DNA of 64,000 nucleotides from Azophilus sp963663395 (GTDB lineage: Bacteria > Pseudomonadota > Gammaproteobacteria > Pseudomonadales > Azotimanducaceae), in contig OY760226.1 of NCBI GenBank assembly GCA_963663395.1, forward strand, positions 2,480,001-2,544,000, written 5' to 3'. Shown one piece after another: positions 24,829 to 34,039 of the stretch. The position numbers were made by a program, and so were the translations under genes. Below the pieces are notes generated by a model. The model was not told the DNA's origin. It saw only the letters and a list, made by a program, of their open reading frames with translations, and did no database searches. Numbering within the stretch: the stretch's first letter is position 1; each line of letters starts with the position of its first letter.

Positions 24829-25073
24829 TCGTCGTGGGGCCTGGCAAGCCGACCGCCAACGCCTACGTCGAATCTTTCAACGGCAGCCTTCGGGATGCGT
24901 GCCTGAATGCATACTGGTTCGCCGACTTGGAGGTTGCGAAGGAGAAACTACAAGCGTGGCGAAACGAATTTATTGGGAGTCGGCCTCATCGATCTCTCAA
25001 CAACCTGTCACACAGTAGTCTTGCGGATCATTGGGCGACAAAACATCAGAAAATGGCAACGCCCTTGAGGTAA
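24829..25073 (+). pseudogene. IS3-family (IS150/IS481-type) transposase, C-terminal fragment
   Basis: The frame contains GKPTANAYVESFNGSLRDAC, with the third catalytic residue (Glu of VESFNGSLRD), then LEVAKEKLQAWRNEF and SRPHRSLNNL, the standard end of an IS3-type OrfB. Both upstream catalytic Asp residues and the whole N-terminal part are gone. It differs from the IS3 fragment at 2864-3471, so a second element has been here. The 174 bases between it and the nuclease-like gene hold nothing recognisable. Confidence 0.8.
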
Positions 25074-25189
25074 GAAACGGGCCCGTCAGCTGCGGAAAAA
25101 GTCCGATTCCAAATGGTTGCCTTCTCAAGGAATGGTCAAGCACAAATCCAGCGTCAACCACCGTTCTTACGGTCGATAGTCTGAGAGCC

Positions 25190-25507
25190 TTACTCTTCGT
25201 ACGAGACAAAGGGGATATCCACCTCTCGTAGCCGAAATTTGCCGTCAACCCGCAAGTTGACGTTTTCGCTGTGCAACTTTGTTTCTTGGTTCCCGATCTT
25301 AACGTTGAGCAACGACAAATCAGAGTTTACGACTCGATGCCAAGGCAAGTCGGGATAGCCATTGTTTGCGAGGAAGTGAAGCGCACCGGGAACACGGGAG
25401 CATCGGCGGCCACTGATATCCTTGCACCTAACTACTGTTCCTTTTGGGACCTGCATCACGCGCTCCAATACAGCTAAGCGAAACGGCGTCAATTTTCGAA
25501 TTACCAT
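25190..25507 (-). CDS. Alkyltransferase-like (ATL/MGMT C-terminal family) protein
   Basis: 105 residues from the ATG at 25507 (an in-frame GTG lies eight codons upstream). It follows the DNA-binding domain of O6-alkylguanine transferases: LAVLERVMQVPKGTVV, SRVPGALHFLANNG, then PWHRVVNSD. The reactive Cys of PCHRV is Trp, as in the non-enzymatic ATL proteins that mark alkylated bases for excision repair. The end (LHSENVNLRVDGKFRLREVD) fits as well. It is more divergent than usual within the N-terminal part (VRCKDISGRRCSR). Confidence 0.75.
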   Translation of the reverse strand: MVIRKLTPFRLAVLERVMQVPKGTVVRCKDISGRRCSRVPGALHFLANNGYPDLPWHRVVNSDLSLLNVKIGNQETKLHSENVNLRVDGKFRLREVDIPFVSYEE

Positions 25508-25642
25508 CCAAATGATCTCTACAAGCACCAACTGCAGAGTGTAAGTTCGCTTGAGAGAGGGTCAACTGAATCGCCCTGAATTTGTCTGAGACAGTCTGAC
25601 TTGAGGCACGTCCTGACGTCTATGCTCAAGCGGCGATCGCGT

Positions 25643-25702
25643 TTTCCCCCGCCGCCGAGTCCGCTTTGGCTGCGGGGGCCGCTGGCCGGGCCAGACGATG
25701 TT
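25643..25702 (-). pseudogene. Remnant of the zinc-ribbon DDE-like gene, last 20 codons
   Basis: The minus strand reads NIVWPGQRPPQPKRTRRRGK, matching IVWPGQRVPRPKPIRRRGKK at the end of the gene at 15887-17785. An in-frame stop lies immediately before it, and nothing else of the gene is present. It shows that this family has existed in at least two copies here. Confidence 0.55.
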
Positions 25703-25790
25703 CTAGAAATCGAGCTGCTGCTTCGCAACCCCTGTCGCCTAGCCTGCGTTCGACCATCGTCCCCGCTCCCGGCCTTGTTGATGCCCCGAC

Positions 25791-26549
25791 CTAAAACCGG
25801 TCGACGAAGTAGCGTTCCGACCCGAACCACGCCGCGGAGCGGGTGAAGTCGATGAACTTGCGTTCGTCCTCCAGCATACGGCGAAGCTGTTTCGCGGCGG
25901 CGGGGCCGCTTGCGCGGCGCAGGCTGTCAAGCCAGGCCTCCGCGTGCCCGAAGTAGGGTTCCACAAGCGTACCGCGTGCTTTGCGCATGCCTTGCTCCAG
26001 CGCTGATTCGAAGCGGTGCACCTGCAGATAGCGAAGCATTGATCCAGCCCCCGCCATCGAGCGGATCAGAGGCCCATGGGCGGTGCGCCAGTAGTGCTGC
26101 GCCGCCTCTTCGGTCATTCCCGGGGGCGCGCGGAGGGCGAAATACAGTTTGGTCACGCCCGAAAATTCCCGCGCCACCACGCGCTCGAGAGGATTGATCT
26201 GTGGGTACTCGTGCGCAAACCAGAGCGGTGAATTCTGCAGATCGATAAAGCGCTCCTCGTCCTCGACCAGAATCGCACCTTCCTCCCGGCCGCCCGCCTC
26301 AATCAGCTTGGCCTCGCTCTCCCACCAGAGCTCGGCAACCCCGTCGTACGGCTCCTCCATCCCGCCCCGCAGTTCCGCGAACTTTTCGTTCATCGGTGTC
26401 TCGGTGCGGTGAACCTGCACGTAGCGCAGGATGTTCAGCCGTTGCGCGAAGCTCGCCACGAGCGGGCCGTGTTGCTCCCGCCAGTAGCGCTGAAATTCCT
26501 CCAGCGACTGACCGTGCTTCCTGCGGAGAAGAAAGGTGAGTCGAATCAT
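25791..26549 (-). CDS. Tandem EthD-domain protein
   Basis: 252 residues with two related halves of the dimeric alpha/beta-barrel (EthD) type. Half one has MIRLTFLLRRKHGQSLEEFQ, RYWREQHGPLV and RYVQVHRTETP; half two has TKLYFALRAPPGMTEEAAQ, HYWRTAHGPLI and RYLQVHRFES. EthD proteins support ether degradation or act as small monooxygenase-like or accessory enzymes. The internal duplication makes a single-chain dimer. It is divergent from the TonB receptor at 26789 with 239 bases between, so the pair may share control in uptake and breakdown of a compound. Confidence 0.8.
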   Translation of the reverse strand: MIRLTFLLRRKHGQSLEEFQRYWREQHGPLVASFAQRLNILRYVQVHRTETPMNEKFAELRGGMEEPYDGVAELWWESEAKLIEAGGREEGAILVEDEERFIDLQNSPLWFAHEYPQINPLERVVAREFSGVTKLYFALRAPPGMTEEAAQHYWRTAHGPLIRSMAGAGSMLRYLQVHRFESALEQGMRKARGTLVEPYFGHAEAWLDSLRRASGPAAAKQLRRMLEDERKFIDFTRSAAWFGSERYFVDRF

Positions 26550-26788
26550 GTGATCAAATCCCTTGGGTACGCATTGACGATATTACAGCGCCGGCCCGAT
26601 CTGCATCGGTGCGGCGGAGGCAAGTGGGGTACCGAAAAAAAGGGTGCCGCCGCAAGTTCCGCCGGAATTCTGGCTGAGGCAGGCCACAGGCAGCGCTTCG
26701 ATTTCAAGGAAGTCGTGTGTCCGCGGATGATGCCTCCAGGTCGACTCGGCAATCTCTATACTTGGCTGTTGTTTCGCATGAATTGCGT

Positions 26789-28987
26789 ATGAATTTGGAT
26801 CGATCAGCCGCTCTCATCCCACAACCAAGCGTTGTTCCTCGTGCGTCCTCGTCCAGGTGCGCCGGGCTCTCGAATTGTACGTTGCTGGCGGCCCTGACCT
26901 TGCAGTTGGCCACGGCCGCCGCCACGGCCACGCCGCAGGGGCACCTGGTGATCGAGGAAGTGATCGTCACCGCCGCCAAGCGCGAACAGAGCGCCTACGA
27001 GGTGCCGGCCTCGCTTTCCGTGTTCACCGGCCGGGAGTTGCCGGAGCGCGGGATCGCCGACCTGGTGGACATCGGCAAGTTCGTGCCGAACCTGAATGTC
27101 ACGACCTTTTCCGCCGGGCACACGTCATCGGCCAATCCCTTCATCCGCGGAATCGGCACCCAGGATCATCTGATCACCACCGATCCCGGCGTCGGCGTCT
27201 ACGTCGACGGGGTCTACCTGGGCCGGCAGGTCGGCCAGCACTGGAACCTGTCGAACATCGAGCGCGTCGAGGTGCTGCGCGGCCCGCAGGGGACGCTCTA
27301 CGGGCGCAACTCCATCGGCGGCGCAATCAACATCGTCACCCGTCCGCCCGGCAGCGACCCGGGGGCCTGGGTGAGCGCCCGGGCCGGTACCCGGCAACGA
27401 ATCGACGCCCACCTGCACGCGGATGCGGACATCAGCGATCAGGTCGCGCTGACGCTGAACGCGGGAATCAATCGCCGCGGCGGCACCGGCGAATTTCTCA
27501 ACCTGCCGGACACCGGGGTGGAGGTGGGGGAGATGCGGGAGCTGTTCGGCCGCCTGGCGGTGGCCTGGCAGCCGGCGGAGGCGTTGCGGCTGACCCTGGC
27601 CGCGGACGCGAACGACGGCAACAACGGCCTGAACCCGTACTCCACGCTGATCGACGAGGTGCCGGGGGGAAGGGTCCATGCCGCCGGCTACCGCAACGCA
27701 GACGTCGCCGCCGACCCCTACGACAACAACACCGGCCAGGCGGACCAGGTCCGGGTGACCAACGAGGCACGCGGAGTGTCATTGACCGCGGATTGGGCGC
27801 TGACCGAGCGGCTGAACGCGAAGGCGATCGCCAGCGCCCGACGCTCGGTGTACGAGGCCGGCCTGGACGATGACGGTTTCTTCGACGACTTCATGCGGTT
27901 TCCGGAGCGTGGCGAAGCGGACCAGGCCTCCGTCGAATTGCAACTGAACGGCACGTTCGGCCGGGTCGATTTCGTGGCCGGTGCCTACCGTTTCGACGAA
28001 GACGGCGAGAACGTTCAGGATCCCACCGTGTTCCTCGGCTTCGAGGGCCGGTTCGAACTGGCACAGGAACTCGACAGCACGGCGGTATTCGCCAATCTGG
28101 GCGTGCATGTTTCCGACCGGTGGCGGCTTGCCGGGGGCATTCGGACAACCCGGGACGAGAAGCGGGCGAGCACCGATGTTGGAACCGGGCTGGTGTCTGC
28201 GCGGCGGTCATGGCGTGAAACGAGCTGGGACTTCTCCGCCCACTACGGCTTCAGCGAGGCGCTGGCAGCCTATGCGACGGTGCAGAGCGGCTACCAGTCC
28301 GGCCAGTTCCCCGCACGGCCCTACTGCCTGTTCGTCGACCCGGGTTGCTTCGCCGCGGGTGACAACATCACGGCCGTGAACTTCGAGGTGGGGGTGAAGG
28401 GACGGCCGCTGGGGATGCTCGAGTTGAGTGCGGCGCTCTTCCACACGCGCTACGAAGACCTGCCCTACCAGGTGAGCACAACGGCCGGGGCGGGTTTCAG
28501 CACGGTAAATCTGATCGTCGGGCAGCAAACGACAGGGTTCGAATGGGAGAGCTCGCTGTACCTGACCGGCAGGTTCCGCCTGAACCTGACGTTCGGGGTT
28601 CTGCATGTCGATGTCGAACGCAGGCAGGGCGTCAGGCCAGTGGCGCCGCTCACGCCGAAGCTGACGTTTTCGATCAGCCCCGAGTACCGCTGGCCGCTGG
28701 AAAACGGCGGGGAAGTCGCGGCCAGGCTCGACTATTCATATCGCGACCGAATGTGGGGCGAACCGAGTTCCGATGCAGGCCGGCTGACGCGGATCGGGAG
28801 TCGAAGCCTGGTCAACTTTCATATTGGCTATGCCGCGCCGGGTAACGGCTGGACGGCGGCGGTCTACGGGCGCAACGCAGCCGATGTGCGCTATGACAAC
28901 GCGCGGCTGAATACGGGCGACTATCTGCTGCGGATACTCAGCAACGACGCCAGCGAGTTCGGGGTAAGGATCGAGAAGCGCCTCTGA
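26789..28987 (+). CDS. TonB-dependent outer-membrane receptor
   Basis: 732 residues from the ATG at 26789; the frame extends upstream to 26717, but this start gives a sensible N-terminus with a hydrophobic export segment (LLAALTLQLATAAATATP). A TonB box EEVIVTAAKR follows, then the plug: PASLSVFTGRELPERG, NPFIRGIGTQ, GVGVYVDGVYLGR, IERVEVLRGPQGTLYGRNS and GGAINIVTRPP. The rest forms the 22-strand barrel, ending in Leu after EFGVRIEKRL. It imports a siderophore, carbohydrate or organic compound by TonB energy; the substrate is not evident. The neighbours (EthD protein, PhyH dioxygenase) hint at an organic compound. Confidence 0.9.
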   Translation: MNLDRSAALIPQPSVVPRASSSRCAGLSNCTLLAALTLQLATAAATATPQGHLVIEEVIVTAAKREQSAYEVPASLSVFTGRELPERGIADLVDIGKFVPNLNVTTFSAGHTSSANPFIRGIGTQDHLITTDPGVGVYVDGVYLGRQVGQHWNLSNIERVEVLRGPQGTLYGRNSIGGAINIVTRPPGSDPGAWVSARAGTRQRIDAHLHADADISDQVALTLNAGINRRGGTGEFLNLPDTGVEVGEMRELFGRLAVAWQPAEALRLTLAADANDGNNGLNPYSTLIDEVPGGRVHAAGYRNADVAADPYDNNTGQADQVRVTNEARGVSLTADWALTERLNAKAIASARRSVYEAGLDDDGFFDDFMRFPERGEADQASVELQLNGTFGRVDFVAGAYRFDEDGENVQDPTVFLGFEGRFELAQELDSTAVFANLGVHVSDRWRLAGGIRTTRDEKRASTDVGTGLVSARRSWRETSWDFSAHYGFSEALAAYATVQSGYQSGQFPARPYCLFVDPGCFAAGDNITAVNFEVGVKGRPLGMLELSAALFHTRYEDLPYQVSTTAGAGFSTVNLIVGQQTTGFEWESSLYLTGRFRLNLTFGVLHVDVERRQGVRPVAPLTPKLTFSISPEYRWPLENGGEVAARLDYSYRDRMWGEPSSDAGRLTRIGSRSLVNFHIGYAAPGNGWTAAVYGRNAADVRYDNARLNTGDYLLRILSNDASEFGVRIEKRL

Positions 28988-29167
28988 CACCTCAGCCGGT
29001 TCCCGCGGGTAGAGTGGCGAAAGCCATTTTTCGGGAAGCAGCCTGGGCGTCTGAATCGAGGGGGTGCAGGACGAGAGCCAAGAGCAACCGTTGACGAGCG
29101 GTGTCAGCTTGACGGCGACGTGGTTGCTGGGGCAATTTGTGTTCACGGCAAACGCACGTCTGACACC

Positions 29168-30046
29168 ATGAGGGAAATCACCAGGGAGGAGCGACGGCAC
29201 TACGACCGCCACGGCGTCGTGCACCTGCCGGGCCTCCTCGACGACGATCGGCTCAAGCGCCTGGAAGCGGCGTTCGCCGAGGAGATTTCCGCCGATCAGA
29301 CCCAAGTCAATTTCGTGGATTTCAAGGCCCTCGCGCCGATGATCGAGGCGAGCGGCGCCGAGTTCGTCACCCCCGGGGTCGCAACCGCAACGGGACGTTT
29401 CTGCATCAGCAGTTTCAACTGGCGCGGCTTTCCCGCGCTGGCCGCCCTCTGCTGCGGTCCGCCGCTGCCGGAAACGGTCGCCGGCCTGATGGGGTCGGGT
29501 CGTATCAACTTCTACGGCGAGCAACTGTTCTTCAAGGAAGCGGGGTCCCTGCACCGCACTGCATTTCACCAGGACATGCCGTACTTTCACGTCACCGGAG
29601 ACAAGTGCTGCACTGCCTGGATACCGCTCGACGCCATTAAGGCTGACAACGGCATGATGGGATACGTCAGGGGCTCCCACCGCTGGCCGACGCATGCGGC
29701 CAACGGGTTCGTAACGCAGACGCCCTTGCCCGGGTCGTCGCTTCCACAGTTGCCTGACATCGACGGCGCCGCGGGCGAATACGACATCGCCTACTATCCC
29801 GCGCAACCGGGCGATGTCATTGTCCACCACGCCAACACCGTGCACGGGGCTACCGGCAATTCGTCCCGCCGGGACCGCCGCGCAATCTCCCTGCACTACC
29901 TCGGCGACGATGTCCGCTACCGCGAGCGCGAAGGCGCGGCGCTGGAGGCGGGAAAGTCTCCTGATCTCAAGAACGGCGACCTCATGGACAGCGCGGAGTT
30001 TCCACTGGTCTGGGCGAGCGGTGAGGGATACTTGGCGCCGCTCTGA
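29168..30046 (+). CDS. Phytanoyl-CoA dioxygenase (PhyH) family protein
   Basis: 292 residues from the ATG at 29168. This is a non-heme Fe(II)/2-oxoglutarate hydroxylase. The metal-binding His-x-Asp is in FHQDMPYF, the distal His in VIVHHANTVHGA and the cosubstrate Arg in RRAISLHY. N-terminal REITREERRHYDRHGVVHLP with GLLDDDRL is typical of PhyH. It lies 180 bases after the TonB receptor on the same strand and 149 bases before an exported aminotransferase, so a shared catabolic role is plausible. Substrate unknown. Confidence 0.88.
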   Translation: MREITREERRHYDRHGVVHLPGLLDDDRLKRLEAAFAEEISADQTQVNFVDFKALAPMIEASGAEFVTPGVATATGRFCISSFNWRGFPALAALCCGPPLPETVAGLMGSGRINFYGEQLFFKEAGSLHRTAFHQDMPYFHVTGDKCCTAWIPLDAIKADNGMMGYVRGSHRWPTHAANGFVTQTPLPGSSLPQLPDIDGAAGEYDIAYYPAQPGDVIVHHANTVHGATGNSSRRDRRAISLHYLGDDVRYREREGAALEAGKSPDLKNGDLMDSAEFPLVWASGEGYLAPL

Positions 30047-30195
30047 TTGAACGCTTGGCGCGGGGCCGATCCGGCGGGTCGCCATTGGTCAGGCAAGTCC
30101 CGCCTCGGGTATAAGGAGAGCATTCAGCCTGGAGAGCGCGGAGGGGTCGACCCTCGCAAGAGACAGCCGGGCAACGGATCCAGACGGAGACCGCA

Positions 30196-31548
30196 ATGGA
30201 CCAGTCACGCCGGGCGTTTATCGAGCAGGCAGCGGCGATTCCGGCGCTGGCCGGATTGTTGGGGGCCGGTTCGTCCGCGGTAGCCTCACCGGCGACTGAA
30301 CCGGGCCCTGGTCAGGCTGCGGAGGATGAAGCCTATTGGCGCCGGGTGGCGGGGGAATTCCTGACCGCCCCCAACGTGGCCCACATGAACACCGGCACCC
30401 GGGGCGCATCGCCGCGCAGCGTCATCCAGGCGCAGTTCAACGCCATCAGGGGCTACGACAGCGACTACCACAGCTACGCCACCCATACCTGCAACGCCGA
30501 GTTCCGTGCCGGGCTGCGAACCAAACTTGCCGCCTTTCTAGGCTGCAAGCCCAATGAGGTGGCGTTGACGAACAACACCACGGAGGGCATGGCCTTCGGC
30601 ACCCTGGGCCTCGACTTGCGTCCGGGCGATGAGATCGTCCACACCAACCACGACCATCCCAGCGGCGTCCAGCCCATCAACTTGTGCGCGGCCCGGTACG
30701 GCATCACGCCCGTGGTGGTCGATCTCAAGGGCGATGAGTTTCATCCGCCGAAGAGCGCGGACGCCATGGTCGCAGCGTTTGAAAAGGCCATGACGAAGCG
30801 CACCCGGCTGATCAGTTTCTGCCACATCAATTACACCGACGGCTGCGTACTGCCGGTGCGGGAAATCTGCGGACTGGCCCGCGAGCGGGGCATCCTCACC
30901 CTGGTCGATGGCGCCCATCCGCCCGGCATGATGAACCTGAACATTGCCGAACTTGGCTGCGACATGTACGCGGGCGCGGGCCACAAGTGGCTGCTGGCTT
31001 CCATGCTCACCGGTTTCTTCCACATCCGCGAAGACGTCCAGGAGCGGGTCTGGCCCCTCGTCTATTCGGGCCCCGTGGCGGGGCGCAACATGTATGGCAA
31101 TTCAGTAGCCGGCACCGCCAGCGCCGAACTGGCGGCCTCCGCCGCCCGCTTCGAAATGCGCGGCTCGATGGACTTTGCGGCGCTGGCCTCCCTGGATGCC
31201 GCCCTCGACTTTCACCTTGGCCTGACCCCGGTTGCCATCGAGGCCCGCGACCGGTTCATGGCCGCCCGGGTGATCGAGGGCCTTCGGGCCATAGACGGTG
31301 TCCAGGTCCATGTCTCCAGCGACCCGGCGCTGAGCTGCGGCCTGGTGTCGTTCCACATCGAAGGCGTCGAACCCAAGGCAGTGAACCAGCGTCTCTGGGA
31401 ACGCCATCGCATATACATCCGCGACGTTTCCCATCCGGAAATCAACTGGAACGTCAACCGGGTTTCCCTGCATATCATGGTGCATGGCGGGCATGTGGAC
31501 ACGTTGCTTGGCGGCGTGGAGGAAATCGCGGGTGAAGTGAGGGCTTGA
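30196..31548 (+). CDS. Tat-exported class V aminotransferase (isopenicillin-N-epimerase-like)
   Basis: 450 residues. The N-terminus MDQSRRAFIEQAAAIPALAG is a twin-arginine signal, so this PLP enzyme is predicted to fold in the cytoplasm with its cofactor and be exported. The fold is the cysteine-desulfurase/epimerase type: NTGTRGASPRSV, LTNNTTEGMAFG, HTNHDHPSG, VDGAHPPGMM and the PLP lysine in AGAGHKWLLA. The Shine-Dalgarno is ggag seven bases upstream. The reaction could be desulfuration, epimerisation or a lyase. An exported PLP enzyme next to a PhyH dioxygenase and TonB receptor is unusual. Confidence 0.85.
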   Translation: MDQSRRAFIEQAAAIPALAGLLGAGSSAVASPATEPGPGQAAEDEAYWRRVAGEFLTAPNVAHMNTGTRGASPRSVIQAQFNAIRGYDSDYHSYATHTCNAEFRAGLRTKLAAFLGCKPNEVALTNNTTEGMAFGTLGLDLRPGDEIVHTNHDHPSGVQPINLCAARYGITPVVVDLKGDEFHPPKSADAMVAAFEKAMTKRTRLISFCHINYTDGCVLPVREICGLARERGILTLVDGAHPPGMMNLNIAELGCDMYAGAGHKWLLASMLTGFFHIREDVQERVWPLVYSGPVAGRNMYGNSVAGTASAELAASAARFEMRGSMDFAALASLDAALDFHLGLTPVAIEARDRFMAARVIEGLRAIDGVQVHVSSDPALSCGLVSFHIEGVEPKAVNQRLWERHRIYIRDVSHPEINWNVNRVSLHIMVHGGHVDTLLGGVEEIAGEVRA

Positions 31549-31615
31549 GGACGTTCCAGTCGAGCTGCCGCACTGCTGGTGAGGAGGGCAGGCCTCCTTA
31601 ATAAATGCAAAATTA

Positions 31616-31640
31616 AATACAAATCGTTCGCATTTGTATT
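31616..31640. promoter_or_regulatory. Perfect palindrome upstream of the heme-type receptor
   Basis: aatacaaat and atttgtatt are perfect inverted copies with seven bases between them, in an AT-rich stretch 144 bases before the receptor start. Position and composition fit an operator for a metal or heme regulator, but it is not a standard Fur box. Inference. Confidence 0.45.
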
Positions 31641-31783
31641 GGCATAAGAAAATTATTCTGATACGGTCGCCTCTTTGACCGAAGGGCCTACCCGACGGGG
31701 AAGCCAAACACCCTGCTCCCTATTCGGAACAGCCAGTGCTTGTGGCAGTTGTGGGCCGGAAATCGACCCGGAGGGACCGAATC

Positions 31784-34030
31784 ATGAACGGCGCAAAATC
31801 GAACGCGCGGCAGCCACTCTCAGGCAAGTTGCCGGCAATATCCAAACTCCTGCTGGCTGCAGGCCTTGGAATTGCCTTGGCGGGACCCGTAGCAGGGCAG
31901 GCAAGGGAAGTCCCTGACGAGGAGTTGATCGTCAATGCTACCCGGCTTCCGCGCGCCATCGAGGATATTGCCGGGACCGTCTCGCTGATTACTGCTGAAG
32001 ACATGGAAAGGGAACTGGCCGAGGACCTCGACGATCTGGTCCGCTTCCAACCCGGCGTTTCGATGAGCACCGCCCGCCGCGGTGGCAATGAGGGTTTCAG
32101 CATTCGGGGAATCGGCGGCAACCGCGTGCTGACGATTCTCGATGGCATTCGCAGCAACGACATCTATCACGCCGGCCCGGCTTCATATGGCAGGGACAGC
32201 ATAGACACCGACAACATCAAGACCGTGGAACTGATTCGTGGTCCCGCATCAGCCCTGTATGGCGCCGACGCCATAGGCGGGGCGGTCATCCTGACCAGCA
32301 AGGAGCCTGGGGATTATCTGGAAGCGGACCGGGTTGCTCTCAATTTGCGCGCTGCCGCCGCCGAAGCGGACGAACAATACCGCGGCGGATTTACGGCCGC
32401 GTTTCAACTCGGTGACCTGGGCTTGCTGGCCCAGTACACCCATAGAGAATTCTCGGAACAGGAGGTGAACGGCCCCGGGAGCTTGAATCCACAGGACGGC
32501 AACACCGACAGCCTGTTACTGCAGTTGTACTGGGACCTGTCTCCGGGTCAGCAACTGCGATTCAGCATCGACGGTTTTGACGAGGACGTTGCAATGCAAC
32601 TGGAATCCGACATCGGCCGGTCCGTATCGAACTCTCTGGGCCAGGACCAAACCGAACGGCTTCGCCTGGGCATTCGGTATCGATGGCAAGCCGGCCTGGC
32701 CGTGTTCGACGACCTTGAGCTCGACCTGAACCGGCAGAAGACCGTCGCATCCCAAACCACCGAGCAGACGCGCACGAGCTATTCGTTCGTCAATCCACGG
32801 GACCCCCGCACGTATGGCGGCACCAGCGCGCTCAGGAAATCCACCTTTGAATTCAACCAGCAGACGGTGGCGCTGAACCTGAACCTTCGCAAGACGATAA
32901 CGATGGATTCGTTGACTCATTCTCTTGCCTACGGAGCCAATCTGGAGGAAACCGATACGCGCCGACCGCGCAATCGCTGCGACGAGGATCTCGCCAGCGG
33001 TCAAACCAGCTGCCGGATTTCGGCGTACCCGTTCGCGCCGCCGGAGGTGTTTCCGAATAAGACCATTCCCGATACGTCCACCACGCGCTTCGGGATATAC
33101 CTGCAGGATGAATTAGCCTTCGGGGAGAGCGGTCTCACCCTGATCCCCGGGGCGCGTTACGACCGCTACCGCATGAAAGCCATGCCGGATCCGTCGCTGG
33201 ACGGTACCGGGCAGGTCAGCGGATACGGCTTTCCTGTCGAGTCGATCGATGAAGGCGCGCTTTCCCTGAGCTTGGGGGCCCTGTACGACCTCAACGCAAC
33301 CTGGTCGCTGTTCGGCCAATACGCCGAAGGCTATCGCCCTCCGAATTTCGCGGAAGCGAATCAGTCCTTCGTAAACCTGGGATATCAATACGCAACGATA
33401 CCCAATCCGGAACTGTCGGCAGAGAAGAGCAAAGGCCTGGAATTCGGGCTGAGGGCAAGTTTCGCGAATGCGTCCCTGAGTGTCGCCGCCTACCGGAACC
33501 GCTATACGAACTTCATCGAGAGCGCATTTGCCGGAACCAGGGGGCCGATCAGCCTGTTTCAAAATCGAAATATCGGCAAGGTGGAGATCCACGGCGCGGA
33601 GTTCAACGCGCGGTTTTATTTCAACGAACAATGGCAGGCGCGCACTGCGCTTGCTTATGCCCGCGGCGATAACCGCAGCGCCTCGACACCGCTTGATTCA
33701 GTGGAACCCCTCACCCTGGTGGCGGGTCTCAGATTCGATGCGGCGACGGGTCGCTGGGGCGGCGAGTTGCTGGTTACGGCCGTCGGGAAGAAGAGTCGGG
33801 TTGCAACACTTGAGAGCGTGACCGCCGATAGTTACAGGGTGGTTGACCTGGTTGGAAACTATAACGTTTCGGAGTCTGCGCGCGTGCGTTTCGGCGTGTT
33901 CAACGTGTTTGACGAACGCTACGCGCGTTGGATCAATATCAGCGGCTTGAATGCCGAATCCACCTCGGCAATCGAGAACGCTTACCAACCCGGAACCAGT
34001 TTCCGCATCAGTTTTCGCCTCGACATCTAG
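31784..34030 (+). CDS. TonB-dependent receptor of the heme/hemoglobin type
   Basis: 748 residues from the ATG at 31784 (ggaggga eight bases before; the frame extends upstream to 31736). Signal peptide region LLLAAGLGIALAGPVAGQA, TonB box ELIVNATR, plug motifs GGNEGFSIRGIGGNRVLTIL, DGIRSND, KTVELIRGPASALYGADAI. Barrel motifs GYRPPNFAEANQSF and IPNPELSAEKSKGLEFG correspond to the FRAP and NPNL boxes of the heme/hemoglobin receptor family, with changes. The barrel ends FRISFRLDI. It is nine bases from the following CbiX-like lipoprotein gene, so they form an operon. Ligand: heme or a related tetrapyrrole is most likely; cobalamin-like ligands cannot be excluded. Confidence 0.85.
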   Translation: MNGAKSNARQPLSGKLPAISKLLLAAGLGIALAGPVAGQAREVPDEELIVNATRLPRAIEDIAGTVSLITAEDMERELAEDLDDLVRFQPGVSMSTARRGGNEGFSIRGIGGNRVLTILDGIRSNDIYHAGPASYGRDSIDTDNIKTVELIRGPASALYGADAIGGAVILTSKEPGDYLEADRVALNLRAAAAEADEQYRGGFTAAFQLGDLGLLAQYTHREFSEQEVNGPGSLNPQDGNTDSLLLQLYWDLSPGQQLRFSIDGFDEDVAMQLESDIGRSVSNSLGQDQTERLRLGIRYRWQAGLAVFDDLELDLNRQKTVASQTTEQTRTSYSFVNPRDPRTYGGTSALRKSTFEFNQQTVALNLNLRKTITMDSLTHSLAYGANLEETDTRRPRNRCDEDLASGQTSCRISAYPFAPPEVFPNKTIPDTSTTRFGIYLQDELAFGESGLTLIPGARYDRYRMKAMPDPSLDGTGQVSGYGFPVESIDEGALSLSLGALYDLNATWSLFGQYAEGYRPPNFAEANQSFVNLGYQYATIPNPELSAEKSKGLEFGLRASFANASLSVAAYRNRYTNFIESAFAGTRGPISLFQNRNIGKVEIHGAEFNARFYFNEQWQARTALAYARGDNRSASTPLDSVEPLTLVAGLRFDAATGRWGGELLVTAVGKKSRVATLESVTADSYRVVDLVGNYNVSESARVRFGVFNVFDERYARWINISGLNAESTSAIENAYQPGTSFRISFRLDI

Positions 34031-34039
34031 GCAGACACC

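Noticed and set aside
28736..30085. 449-codon minus-strand frame
   Set aside because: It is antisense to the end of the TonB receptor and the PhyH dioxygenase.
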